Source: Chrysopilus asiliformis (lineage: Eukaryota > Arthropoda > Insecta > Diptera > Rhagionidae). From it: 64,000 nt of DNA. The notes below the pieces were generated by a model. The model saw only the letters and a program-made list of their open reading frames with translations, ran no database searches and was not told where the DNA came from. The position numbers and the translations under genes were made by a program. Of this stretch, positions 48,288 through 62,800 are shown one piece after another; the first letter of the stretch is position 1, and each line of letters starts with the position of its first letter. The stretch lies in contig OZ035961.1 in assembly GCA_964034945.1 (NCBI GenBank), positions 9,222,501-9,286,500 on the forward strand, read 5' to 3'.

Positions 48288-51200
48288 TTTTCGTCCAGGT
48301 TCTTCGTATATCAAACTATCAAATATCATCGTCGCAAAACAAAATGTAAAGCGTTTAAATCAACAGAAATCAGGTCAAATTCGTCATACCTATCTTTCGC
48401 ACAATACGAGCGTTATTTAAGTTTTTTTTCAAAAAAATCTACGAATCTCTGCGTATCAAAACAGTCATATTTTAGTAAAATTTTCAAAAATCTTCGTATC
48501 TGAAAGCCGTCGAATCTAAAATTAAGTGTAACTACAGAGTATCTGAAAGCCATCGAACGTAAACAATAGAGTATCATTCTAATGAGCGTAAAAACCTTCG
48601 TTAATATAAGTAACCAGAATTTTTTTTACATTTCGAAATCATTTTTCAACTGAAGCGTTATTATTTTATTCCAAAACGTATTAAAATTTTCGTCCAGGTT
48701 CTTCGTATATCAAACTATCAAATATCATCGTCGCAAAACAAAATGTAAAGCGTTTGAATCAACAGAAATCAGGTCAAATTCGTCATACCTATCTTTCGCA
48801 CAATACGAGCGTTATTTAAGTTTTTTTTCAAAAAAATCTACGAATCTCTGCGTATCAAAACAGTCATATTTTAGTAAAATTTTCAAAAATCTTCGTATCT
48901 GAAAGCCGTCGAATCTAAAATTAAGTGTAACTACAGAGTATCTGAAAGCCATCGAACGTAAACAATAGAGTATCATTTTAATGAGCGTAAAAACCTTCGT
49001 TAATATAAGTAACCAGAATTTTTTTTACACTTCGAAATCATTTTTCAACTGAAGCGTTATTATTTTATTCCAAAACGTATTAAAATTTTCGTCCAGGTTC
49101 TTCGTATATCAAACTATCAAATATCATCGTCGCAAAACAAAATGTAAAGCATTTAAATCAACAGAAATCCGGTCAAATTCGTCATACCTATCTTTCGCAC
49201 AATACGAGCGTTATTTAAGTTTTTTTTTCAAAAAAATCTACGAATCTCTGCGTATCAAAACAGTCATATTTTAGTATAATTTTCAAAAATCTTCGTATCT
49301 GAAAGCCGTCGAATCTAAAATTAAGAGTAACTACAGAGTATCTGAAAGCCATCGGACGTAAACAATAGAGTATCATTTTAATGAGCGTAAAAACCTTCGT
49401 TAATATAAGTAACCAGAATTTTTTTTACACTTCGAAATCATTTTTCAACTGAAGCGTTATTATTTTATTCCAAAACGTATTAAAATTTTCGTCCAGGTTC
49501 TTCGTATATCAAACTATCAAATATCATCGTCGCAAAACAAAATGTAAAGCGTTTGAATCAACAGAAATCAGGTCAAATTCGTCATACCTATCTTTCGCAC
49601 AATACGAGCGTTATTTAAGTTTTTTTTTCAAAAAAATCTACGAATCTCTGCGTATCAAAACAGTCATATTTTAGTAAAATTTTCAAAAATCTTCGTATCT
49701 GAAAGCCGTCGAATCTAAAATTAAGTGTAACTACAGAGTATCTGAAAGCCATCGAACGTAAACAATAGAGTATCATTTTAATGAGCGTAAAAACCTTCGT
49801 TAATATTAGTAACCAGAATTTTTTTTACACTTCGAAATCATTTTTCAACTGAAGCGTTATTATTTTATTCCAAAACGTATTAAAATTTTCGTCCAGGTTC
49901 TTCGTATATCAAACTATCAAATATCATCGTCGCAAAACAAAATGTAAAGCATTTAAATCAACAGAAATCCAGTCAAATTCGTCATACTTATCTTTCGCAC
50001 AATACGAGCGTTATTTAAGTTTTTTTTTCAAAAAAATCTACGAATCTCTGCGTATCAAAACAGTCATATTTTAGTATAATTTTCAAAAATCTTCGTATCT
50101 GAAAGCCGTCGAATCTAAAATTAAGAGTAACTACAGAGTATCTGAAAGCCATCGAACGTAAACAATAGAGTATCATTTTAATGAGCGTAAAAACCTTCGT
50201 TAATATAAGTAACCAGAATTTTTTTTACACTTCGAAATCATTTTTCAACTGAAGCGTTATTATTTTATTCCAAAACGTATTAAAATTTTCGTCCAAGTTC
50301 TTCGTATATCAAACTATCAAATATCATCGTCGCAAAACAAAATGTAAAGCATTTAAATCAACAGAAATCCGGTCAAATTCGTCATACCTATCTTTCGCAC
50401 AATACGAGCGTTATTTAAGTTTTTTTTTCAAAAAAATCTACGAATCTCTGCGTATCAAAACAGTCATATTTTAGTAAAATTTTCAAAAATCTTCGTATCT
50501 GAAAGCCGTCGAATCTAAAATTAACAGAAACTACAGAGTATCTGAAAGCCATCGAACGTAAACAATAGAGTATCATTTTAATGAGCGTAAAAATCTTCGT
50601 TAATATAAGTAACCAGAATTTTTTTTACACTTCGAAATCATTTTCAACTGAAGCGTTATTATTTTATTCCAAAACGTATTAAAATTTTCGTCCAGGTTCT
50701 TCGTATATCAAACTATCAAATATCATCGTCGCAAAACAAAATGTACAGCGTTTAAATCAACAGAAATCAGGTCAAATTCGTCATACATATCTTTCGCACA
50801 ATACGAGCGTTATTTAAGTTTTTTTTCAAAAAAATCTACGAATCTCTGCGTATCAAAACAGTCATATTTTAGTAAAATTTTCAAAAATCTTCGTATCTGA
50901 AAGCCGTTGAATCTAAAATTAAGTGTAACTACAGAGTATCTGAAAGCCATCGAACGTAAACAATAGAGTATCATTTTAATGAGCGTAAAAATCTTCGTTA
51001 ATATAAGTAACCAGAATTTTTTTTACACTTCGAAATCATTTTCAACTGAAGCGTTATTATTTTATTCCAAAACGTATTAAAATTTTCGTCCAGGTTCTTC
51101 GTATATCAAACTATCAAATATCATCGTCGCAAAACAAAATGTAAAGCATTTAAATCAACAGAAATCCGGTCAAATTCGTCATACCTATCTTTCGCACAAT

Positions 51201-52980
51201 ACGAGCGTTATTTAAGTTTTTTTTCAAAAAAATCTACGAATCTCTGCGTATCAAAACAGTCATATTTTAGTAAAATTTTCAAAAATCTTCGTATCTGAAA
51301 GCCGTTGAATCTAAAATTAAGTGTAACTACAGAGTATCTGAAAGCCATCGAACGTAAACAATAGAGTATCATTTTAATGAGCGTAAAAACCTTCGTTAAT
51401 ATAAGTAACCAGAATTTTTTTTACACTTCGAAATCATTTTTCAACTGAAGCGTTATTATTTTGTTCCAAAACGTATTAAAATTTTCGTCCAGGTTCTTCG
51501 TATATCAAACTATCAAATATCATCGTCGCAAAACAAAATGTAAAGCGTTTAAATCAACAGAAATCAGGTCAAATTCGTCATACCTATCTTTCGCACAATA
51601 CGAGCGTTATTTAATTTTTTTTCAAAAAAATCTACGAATCTCTGCGTATCAAAACAGTCATATTTTAGTATAATTTTCAAAAATCTTCGTATCTGAAAGC
51701 CGTCGAATCTAAAATTAAGAGTAACTACAGAGTATCTGAAAGCCATCGAACGTAAACAATAGAGTATCATTTTAATGAGCGTAAAAATCTTCGTTAATAT
51801 AAGTAACCAGAATTTTTTTTACACTTCGAAATCATTTTCAACTGAAGCGTTATTATTTTATTCCAAAACGTATTAAAATTTTCGTCCAGGTTCTTCGTAT
51901 ATCAAACTATCAAATATCATCGTCGCAAAACAAAATGTAAAGCGTTTAAATCAACAGAAATCCGGTCAAATTCGTCATACCTATCTTTCGCACAATACGA
52001 GCGTTATTTAATTTTTTTTCAAAAAAATCTACGAATCTCTGCGTATCAAAACAGTCATATTTTAGTATAATTTTCAAAAATCTTCGTATCTGAAAGCCGT
52101 CGAATCTAAAATTAAGAGTAACTACAGAGTATCTGAAAGCCATCGAACGTAAACAATAGAGTATCATTTTAATGAGCGTAAAAACCTTCGTTAATATAAG
52201 TAACCAGAATTTTTTTTACACTTCGAAATCATTTTTCAACTGAAGCGTTATTATTTTGTTCCAAAACGTATTAAAATTTTCGTCCAGGTTCTTCGTATAT
52301 CAAACTATCAAATATCATCGTCGCAAAACAAAATGTAAAGCGTTTAAATCAACAGAAATCAGGTCAAATTCGTCATACCTATCTTTCGCACAATACGAGC
52401 GTTATTTAATTTTTTTTCAAAAAAATCTACGAATCTCTGCGTATCAAAACAGTCATATTTTAGTATAATTTTCAAAAATCTTCGTATCTGAAAGCCGTCG
52501 AATCTAAAATTAAGAGTAACTACAGAGTATCTGAAAGCCATCGAACGTAAACAATAGAGTATCATTTTAATGAGCGTAAAAATCTTCGTTAATATAAGTA
52601 ACCAGAATTTTTTTTACACTTCGAAATCATTTTTCAACTGAAGCGTTATTATTTTATTCCAAAACGTATTAAAATTTTCGTCCAGGTTCTTCGTATATCA
52701 AACTATCAAATATCATCGTCGCAAAACAAAATGTAAAGCGTTTAAATCAACAGAAATCCGGTCAAATTCGTCATACTTATCTTTCGCACAATACGAGCGT
52801 TATTTAATTTTTTTTCAAAATAATCCACGAATCTCTGCGTATCAAAACAGTCATATTTTAGTAAAATTTTCAAAAATCTTCGTATCTGAAAGCCGTCGAA
52901 TCTAAAATTAACAGAAACTACAGAGTATCTGAAAGCCATCAAACGTAAACAATAGAGTATCATTTTAATGAGCGTAAAAA
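48288..52980. repeat. Satellite class B block (about 400-bp monomers)
   Basis: Class B units lack 7 bp next to the AAAATTTTCG word (AAAATTTTCGTCCAGG instead of AAAATTTATAATTTTCGTCC) and mostly read TTTAAGTTTTTTTTC and AAATCTACGAATCTCTGCG. Class B recurs at about 57750-58080 and from 62640 to the window end. Neighbouring B dimers at 51461 and 52256 are near-identical, 795 bp apart. Confidence 0.8.
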
Positions 52981-53040
52981 CCTTCGTTAATATAACCAGA
53001 ATTTTTTTTACACTTCGAAATCATTTTTCAACTGAAGCGT

Positions 53041-53880
53041 TATTATTTTATTCCAAAACATATTAAAATTTATAATTTTCGTCCAAGTTCTTACGAGCGT
53101 TATTTAATTTTTTTTCAAAATAATCCACGAATCTCTGCGTATCAAAACAGTCATATTTTAGTAAAATTTTCAAAAATCTTCGTATCTGAAAGCCGTTGAA
53201 TCTAAAATTAAGAGTAACTACAGAGTATCTGAAAGTCATCAAACGTAAACAATAGAGTATCATTTTCATGAGCGTAAAAACCTTCGTTAATATTAGTAAC
53301 CAGAATTTTTTTTACACTTCGAAATTATTTTTCAACTGAAGCGTTATTATTTTATTCCAAAACATATTAAAATTTATAATTTTCGTCCAAGTTCTTCGTA
53401 TATCAAACTATCAAATATCGTCGTCGCAAAACAAAATGTAAAGCGTTTAAATCAACAGAAATCCGGTCAAATTCGTCATACTTATCTTTCGCACAATACG
53501 AGCGTTATTTATTTTTTTTTTTTCAAAATAATCCACGAATCTCTGCGTATCAAAACAGTCATATTTTAGTAAAATTTTCAAAAATCTTCGTATCTGAAAG
53601 CCGTTGAATCTAAAATTAAGAGTAACTACAGAGTATCTGAAAGCCATCAAACGTAAACAATAGAGTATCATTTTAATGAGCGTAAAAACCTTCGTTAATA
53701 TTAGTAACTAGAATTTTTTTTACACTTCGAAATCATTTTTCAACTGAAGCGTTATTATTTTATTCCAAAACGTATTAAAATTTATAATTTTCGTCCAAGT
53801 TCTTCGTATATCAAACTATCAAATTATTTAATTTTTTTTTTTTCAAAATAATCCACGAATATTTGCATATCAAAAGAGTC
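53041..53880. repeat. Satellite units with internal deletions
   Basis: At 53092/53093 AAGTTCTT joins directly to ACGAGCGTT, removing roughly 100-120 bp. At about 53823 ATCAAA joins to TTATTTAATT, removing a similar but not identical part. These are recombination or replication-slippage junctions within the array. Confidence 0.75.
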
Positions 53881-56800
53881 ATATTTTAGTATAATTTTCA
53901 AAAATCGTCGTATCTGAAAGCCGTTGAATCTAAAATTAAGAGTAACTACAGAGTATCTGAAAGTCATCAAACGTAAACAATAGAGTATCATTTTCATGAG
54001 CGTAAAAACCTTCGTTAATATTAGTAACCAGAATTTTTTTTACACTTCGAAATTATTTTTCAACTGAAGCGTTATTATTTTATTCCAAAACATATTAAAA
54101 TTTATAATTTTCGTCCAAGTTCTTCGTATATCAAACTATCAAATATCGTCGTCGCAAAACAAAATGTAAAGCGTTTAAATCAACAGAAATCCGGTCAAAT
54201 TCGTCATACTTATCTTTCGCACAATACGAGCGTTATTTAATTTTTTTTTCAAAAAAAATCTACGAATCTCTGCGTATCAAAACAGTCATATTTTAGTAAA
54301 ATTTTCAAAAATCTTCGTATCTGAAAGCCGTCGAATCTAAAATTAACAGAAACTACAGAGTATCTGAAAGCCATCAAACGTAAACAATAGAGTATCATTT
54401 TCATGAGCGTAAAAACCTTCGTTAATATTAGTAACCAGAATTTTTTTTACACTTCGAAATTATTTTTCAACTGAAGCGTTATTATTTTATTCCAAAACAT
54501 ATTAAAATTTATAATTTTCGTCCAAGTTCTTCGTATATCAAACTATCAAATATCGTCGTCGCAAAACAAAATGTAAAGCGTTTAAATCAACAGAAATCCG
54601 GTCAAATTCGTCATACTTATCTTTCGCACAATACGAGCGTTATTTAATTTTTTTTTCAAAAAAAATCTACGAATCTCTGCGTATCAAAACAGTCATATTT
54701 TAGTAAAATTTTCAAAAATCTTCGTATCTGAAAGCCGTCGAATCTAAAATTAACAGAAACTACAGAGTATCTGAAAGCCATCAAACGTAAACAATAGAGT
54801 ATCATTTTAATGAGCGTAAAAACCTTCGTTAATATTAGTAACCAGAATTTTTTTTTACACATCGAAATCATTTTTCAACTGAAGCGTTATTATTTTATTC
54901 CAAAACGTATTAAAATTTATAATTTTCGTCCAAGTTCTTCGTATATCAAACTATCAAATATCGTCGTCGCAAAACAAAATGTGAAGCGTTTAAATCAACA
55001 GAAATCCGGTCAAATTCGTCATACCTATCTTTCGCACAATACGAGCGTTATTTAATTTTTTTTTCAAAATAATCCACGAATATCTGCGTATCAAAACAGT
55101 CATATTTTAGTAAAATTTTCAAAAATCTTCGTATCTGAAAGCCGTCGAATCTAAAATTAACAGAAACTACAGAGTATCTGAAAGCCATCGAACGTAAACA
55201 ATAGAGTATCATTTTAAAGAGCGTAAAAACCTTCGTTAATATTAGTAACCAGAATTTTTTTTACACTTCGAAATCATTTTTCAACTGAAGCGTTATTATT
55301 TTATTCCAAAACGTATTAAAATTTAAAATTTTCGTCTAAGTTCTTCGTATATCAAACTATCAAATATCGTCGTCGCAAAACAAAATGTAAAGCGTTTAAA
55401 TCAACAGAAATCCGGTCAAATTCGTCATACCTATCTTTCGCACAATACGAGCGTTATTTAATTTTTTTTTCAAAAAAAATCTACGAATCTCTGCGTATCA
55501 AAACAGTCATATTTTAGTATAAATTTCAAAAATCTTCGTATCTGAAACCGTCGAATCTAAAATTAAGAGTAACTACAGAGTATCTGAAAGCCATCGAACG
55601 GAAACAATAGAGTATCATTTTAAAGAGCGTAAAAACCTTCGTTAATATTAGTAACCAGAATTTTTTTTACACTTCGAAATTATTTTTCAACTGAAGCGTT
55701 ATTATTTTATTCCAAAACATATTAAAATTTATAATTTTCGTCCAAGTTCTTCGTATATCAAACTATCAAATATCGTCGTCGCAAAACAAAATGTAAAGCG
55801 TTTAAATCAACAGAAATCCGGTCAAATTCGTCATACTTATCTTTCGCACAATACGAGCGTTATTTATTTTTTTTTTTTCAAAATAATCCACGAATCTCTG
55901 CGTATCAAAACAGTCATATTTTAGTAAAATTTTCAAAAATCTTCGTATCTGAAAGCCGTTGAATCTAAAATTAAGAGTAACTACAGAGTATCTGAAAGCC
56001 ATCAAACGTAAACAATAGAGTATCATTTTAATGAGCGTAAAAACCTTCGTTAATATTAGTAACCAGAATTTTTTTTTACACATCGAAATCATTTTTCAAC
56101 TGAAGCGTTATTATTTTATTCCAAAACGTATTAAAATTTATAATTTTCGTCCAAGTTCTTCGTATATCAAACTATCAAATATCGTCGTCGCAAAACAAAA
56201 TGTGAAGCGTTTAAATCAACAGAAATCCGGTCAAATTCGTCATACCTATCTTTCGCACAATACGAGCGTTATTTAATTTTTTTTTCAAAAAAAATCTACG
56301 AATCTCTGCGTATCAAAACAGTCATATTTTAGTATAAATTTCAAAAATCTTCGTATCTGAAACCGTCGAATCTAAAATTAAGAGTAACTACAGAGTATCT
56401 GAAAGCCATCGAACGGAAACAATAGAGTATCATTTTAAAGAGCGTAAAAACCTTCGTTAATATTAGTAACCAGAATTTTTTTTACACTTCGAAATTATTT
56501 TTCAACTGAAGCGTTATTATTTTATTCCAAAACATATTAAAATTTATAATTTTCGTCCAAGTTCTTCGTATATCAAACTATCAAATATCGTCGTCGCAAA
56601 ACAAAATGTAAAGCGTTTAAATCAACAGAAATCCGGTCAAATTCGTCATACTTATCTTTCGCACAATACGAGCGTTATTTATTTTTTTTTTTTCAAAATA
56701 ATCCACGAATCTCTGCGTATCAAAACAGTCATATTTTAGTAAAATTTTCAAAAATCTTCGTATCTGAAAGCCGTTGAATCTAAAATTAACAGAAACTACA

Positions 56801-59800
56801 GAGTATCTGAAAGCCATCGAACGTAAACAATAGAGTATCATTTTAAAGAGCGTAAAAACCTTCGTTAATATTAGTAACCAGAATTTTTTTTACACTTCGA
56901 AATTATTTTTCAACTGAAGCGTTATTATTTTATTCCAAAACATATTAAAATTTATAATTTTCGTCCAAGTTCTTCGTATATCAAACTATCAAATATCGTC
57001 GTCGCAAAACAAAATGTAAAGCGTTTAAATCAACAGAAATCCGGTCAAATTCGTCATACTTATCTTTCGCACAATACGAGCGTTATTTAATTTTTTTTTC
57101 AAAAAAAATCTACGAATCTCTGCGTATCAAAACAGTCATATTTTAGTAAAATTTTCAAAAATCTTCGTATCTGAAAGCCGTCGAATCTAAAATTAACAGA
57201 AACTACAGAGTATCTGAAAGCCATCGAACGTAAACAATAGAGTATCATTTTAAAGAGCGTAAAAACCTTCGTTAATATTAGTAACCAGAATTTTTTTTAC
57301 ACTTCGAAATTATTTTTCAACTGAAGCGTTATTATTTTATTCCAAAACATATTAAAATTTATAATTTTCGTCCAAGTTCTTCGTATATCAAACTATCAAA
57401 TATCGTCGTCGCAAAACAAAATGTAAAGCATTTAAATCAACAGAAATCCGGTCAAATTCGTCATACCTATCTTTCGCACAATACGAGCGTTATTTAAGTT
57501 TTTTTTTCAAAAAAATCTACGAATCTCTGCGTATCAAAACAGTCATATTTTAGTAAAATTTTCAAAAATCTTCGTATCTGAAAGCCGTCGAATCTAAAAT
57601 TAACAGAAACTACAGAGTATCTGAAAGCCATCGAACGTAAACAATAGAGTATCATTTTAATGAGCGTAAAAATCTTCGTTAATATAAGTAACCAGAATTT
57701 TTTTTACACTTCGAAATCATTTTCAACTGAAGCGTTATTATTTTATTCCAAAACGTATTAAAATTTTCGTCCAGGTTCTTCGTATATCAAACTATCAAAT
57801 ATCATCGTCGCAAAACAAAATGTACAGCGTTTAAATCAACAGAAATCAGGTCAAATTCGTCATACATATCTTTCGCACAATACGAGCGTTATTTAAGTTT
57901 TTTTTCAAAAAAATCTACGAATCTCTGCGTATCAAAACAGTCATATTTTAGTAAAATTTTCAAAAATCTTCGTATCTGAAAGCCGTCGAATCTAAAATTA
58001 ACAGAAACTACAGAGTATCTGAAAGCCATCGAACGTAAACAATAGAGTATCATTTTAAAGAGCGTAAAAACCTTCGTTAATATTAGTAACCAGAATTTTT
58101 TTTACACTTCGAAATCATTTTTCAACTGAAGCGTTATTATTTTATTCCAAAACGTATTAAAATTTAAAATTTTCGTCTAAGTTCTTCGTATATCAAACTA
58201 TCAAATATCGTCGTCGCAAAACAAAATGTAAAGCGTTTAAATCAACAGAAATCCGGTCAAATTCGTCATACTTATCTTTCGCACAATACGAGCGTTATTT
58301 ATTTTTTTTTTTTCAAAATAATCCACGAATCTCTGCGTATCAAAACAGTCATATTTTAGTAAAATTTTCAAAAATCTTCGTATCTGAAAGCCGTTGAATC
58401 TAAAATTAAGAGTAACTACAGAGTATCTGAAAGCCATCAAACGTAAACAATAGAGTATCATTTTAATGAGCGTAAAAACCTTCGTTAATATTAGTAACCA
58501 GAATTTTTTTTACACTTCGAAATCATTTTTCAACTGAAGCGTTATTATTTTATTCCAAAACGTATTAAAATTTATAATTTTCGTCCAAGTTCTTCGTATA
58601 TACAACTATCAAATATCGTCGTCGCAACACAAAATGTAAAGCGTTTAAATCAACAGAAATTCGGTCAAATTCGTCATACCTATCTTTCGCACAATACGAG
58701 CGTTATTTAATTTTTTTTTTCAAAATAATCCACGAATATCTGCATATCAAAACAGTCATATTTTAATAAAATTTTCAAAAATCTTCGTATCTGAAAGCCG
58801 TTGAATCTAAAATTAAGAGTAACTACAGAGTATCTGAAAGCCATCAAACGTAAACAATAGAGTATCATTTTAATGAGCGTAAAAACCTTCGTTAATATTA
58901 GTAACCAGAATTTTTTTTTACACATCGAAATCATTTTTCAACTGAAGCGTTATTATTTTATTCCAAAACGTATTAAAATTTATAATTTTCGTCCAAGTTC
59001 TTCGTATATCAAACTATCAAATATCGTCGTCGCAAAACAAAATGTGAAGCGTTTAAATCAACAGAAATCCGGTCAAATTCGTCATACCTATCTTTCGCAC
59101 AATACGAGCGTTATTTAATTTTTTTTTTCAAAATAATCCACGAATATCTGCGTATCAAAACAGTCATATTTTAGTAAAATTTTCAAAAATCTTCGTATCT
59201 GAAAGCCGTTGAATCTAAAATTAAGAGTAACTACAGAGTATCTGAAAGCCATCAAACGTAAACAATAGAGTATCATTTTAATGAGCGTAAAAACCTTCGT
59301 TAATATTAGTAACCAGAATTTTTTTTACACTTCGAAATCATTTTTCAACTGAAGCGTTATTATTTTATTCCAGAACGTATTAAAATTTATAATTTTCGTC
59401 CAAGTTCTTCGTATATCAAACTATCAAATATCGTCGTCGCAAAACAAAATGTGAAGCGTTTAAATCAACAGAAATCCAGTCAAATTCATCATACCTATCT
59501 TTCGCACAATACGAGCGTTATTTAATTTTTTTTTTTCAAAATAATCCACGAATATCTGCATATCAAAACAGTCATATTTTAATAAAATTTTCAAAAATCT
59601 TCGTATCTGAAAGCCGTTGAATCTAAAATTAAGAGTAACTACAGAGTATCTGAAAGCCATCAAACGTAAACAATAGAGTATCATTTTAATGAGCGTAAAA
59701 ACCTTCGTTAATATTAGTAACCAGAATTTTTTTTTACACATCGAAATCATTTTTCAACTGAAGCGTTATTATTTTATTCCAAAACGTATTAAAATTTATA

Positions 59801-62800
59801 ATTTTCGTCCAAGTTCTTCGTATATCAAACTATCAAATATCGTCGTCGCAAAACAAAATGTGAAGCGTTTAAATCAACAGAAATCCGGTCAAATTCGTCA
59901 TACCTATCTTTCGCACAATACGAGCGTTATTTAATTTTTTTTTCAAAATAATCCACGAATATCTGCGTATCAAAACAGTCATATTTTAGTAAAATTTTCA
60001 AAAATCTTCGTATCTGAAAGCCATTGAATCTAAAATTAAGAGTAACTACAGAGTATCTGAAAGCCATCAAACGTAAACAATAGAGTATCATTTTAATGAG
60101 CGTAAAAACCTTCGTTAATATTAGTAACCAGAATTTTTTTTACACTTCGAAATCATTTTTCAACTGAAGCGTTATTATTTTATTCCAAAACGTATAAAAA
60201 TTTATAATTTTCGTCCAAGTTCTTCGTATATACAACTATCAAATATCGTCGTCGCAACACAAAATGTAAAGCGTTTAAATCAACAGAAATTCGGTCAAAT
60301 TCGTCATACCTATCTTTCGCACAATACGAGCGTTATTTAATTTTTTTTTTTCAAAATAATCCACGAATATCTGCATATCAAAACAGTCATATTTTAATAA
60401 AATTTTCAAAAATCTTCGTATCTGAAAGCCGTTGAATCTAAAATTAAGAGTAACTACAGAGTATCTGAAAGCCATCAAACGTAAACAATAGAGTATCATT
60501 TTAATGAGCGTAAAAACCTTCGTTAATATTAGTAACCAGAATTTTTTTTTACACATCGAAATCATTTTTCAACTGAAGCGTTATTATTTTATTCCAAAAC
60601 GTATTAAAATTTATAATTTTCGTCCAAGTTCTTCGTATATCAAACTATCAAATATCGTCGTCGCAAAACAAAATGTGAAGCGTTTAAATCAACAGAAATC
60701 CGGTCAAATTCGTCATACCTATCTTTCGCACAATACGAGCGTTATTTAATTTTTTTTTCAAAATAATCCACGAATATCTGCGTATCAAAACAGTCATATT
60801 TTAGTAAAATTTTCAAAAATCTTCGTATCTGAAAGCCGTTGAATCTAAAATTAAGAGTAACTACAGAGTATCTGAAAGCCATCAAACGTAAACAATAGAG
60901 TATCATTTTAATGAGCGTAAAAACCTTCGTTAATATTAGTAACCAGAATTTTTTTTACACTTCGAAATCATTTTTCAACTGAAGCGTTATTATTTTATTC
61001 CAGAACGTATTAAAATTTATAATTTTCGTCCAAGTTCTTCGTATATCAAACTATCAAATATCGTCGTCGCAAAACAAAATGTAAAGCGTTTAAATCAACA
61101 GAAATCCGGTCAAATTCGTCATACCTACCTTTCGCACAATACGAGCGTTAATTAATTTTTTTTTCTAAATAATCCACGAATATCTTCGTATCAAAACAGT
61201 CATATTTTAGTATAATTTTCAAAAATATTCGTATCTGAAAGCCGTCGAATCTAAAATTAAGAGAAACTACAGAGTATCTGAAAGCCATCGAACGTAAACA
61301 ATAGAGTATCATTTTAAAGAGCGTAAAAACCTTCGTTTATATTAGTAACCAGAATTTTTTTTACACTTCGAAATCATTTTTCAACTGAAGCGTTATTATT
61401 TTATTCCAAAACGTATTAAAATTTATAATTTTCGTCCAAGTTCTTCGTATATACAACTATCAAATATCGTCGTCGCAACACAAAATGTAAAGCGTTTAAA
61501 TCAACAGAAATTCGGTCAAATTCGTCATACCTATCTTTCGCACAATACGAGCGTTATTTAATTTTTTTTTTCAAAATAATCCACGAATATCTGCATATCA
61601 AAACAGTCATATTTTAATAAAATTTTCAAAAATCTTCGTATCTGAAAGCCGTTGAATCTAAAATTAAGAGTAACTACAGAGTATCTGAAAGCCATCAAAC
61701 GTAAACAATAGAGTATCATTTTAATGAGCGTAAAAACCTTCGTTAATATTAGTAACCAGAATTTTTTTTTACACATCGAAATCATTTTTCAACTGAAGCG
61801 TTATTATTTTATTCCAAAACGTATTAAAATTTATAATTTTCGTCCAAGTTCTTCGTATATCAAACTATCAAATATCGTCGTCGCAAAACAAAATGTGAAG
61901 CGTTTAAATCAACAGAAATCCGGTCAAATTCGTCATACCTATCTTTCGCACAATACGAGCGTTATTTAATTTTTTTTTCAAAATAATCCACGAATATCTG
62001 CGTATCAAAACAGTCATATTTTAGTAAAATTTTCAAAAATCTTCGTATCTGAAAGCCGTCGAATCTAAAATTAACAGAAACTACAGAGTATCTGAAAGCC
62101 ATCGAACGTAAACAATAGAGTATCATTTTAAAGAGCGTAAAAACCTTCGTTAATATTAGTAACCAGAATTTTTTTTACACTTCGAAATCATTTTTCAACT
62201 GAAGCGTTATTATTTTATTCCAAAACGTATTAAAATTTAAAATTTTCGTCTAAGTTCTTCGTATATCAAACTATCAAATATCGTCGTCGCAAAACAAAAT
62301 GTAAAGCGTTTAAATCAACAGAAATCCGGTCAAATTCGTCATACCTATCTTTCGCACAATACGAGCGTTATTTAATTTTTTTTTCAAAAAAAATCTACGA
62401 ATCTCTGCGTATCAAAACAGTCATATTTTAGTATAAATTTCAAAAATCTTCGTATCTGAAACCGTCGAATCTAAAATTAAGAGTAACTACAGAGTATCTG
62501 AAAGCCATCGAACGGAAACAATAGAGTATCATTTTAAAGAGCGTAAAAACCTTCGTTAATATTAGTAACCAGAATTTTTTTTACACTTCGAAATCATTTT
62601 TCAGCTGAAGCGTTATTATTTTATTCCAAAACGTATTAAAATTTTCGTCCAGGTTCTTCGTATATCAAACTATCAAATATCATCGTCGCAAAACAAAATG
62701 TAAAGCGTTTAAATCAACAGAAATCAGGTCAAATTCGTCATACCTATCTTTCGCACAATACGAGCGTTATTTAAGTTTTTTTTCAAAAAAATCTACGAAT

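Noticed and set aside
45334..61969. Recurring open frames of 68-96 codons on both strands of the satellite
   Set aside because: They recur because the repeat recurs, are broken by single-base and T-run changes in many monomers, overlap on opposite strands, and show no domain or codon-level conservation.
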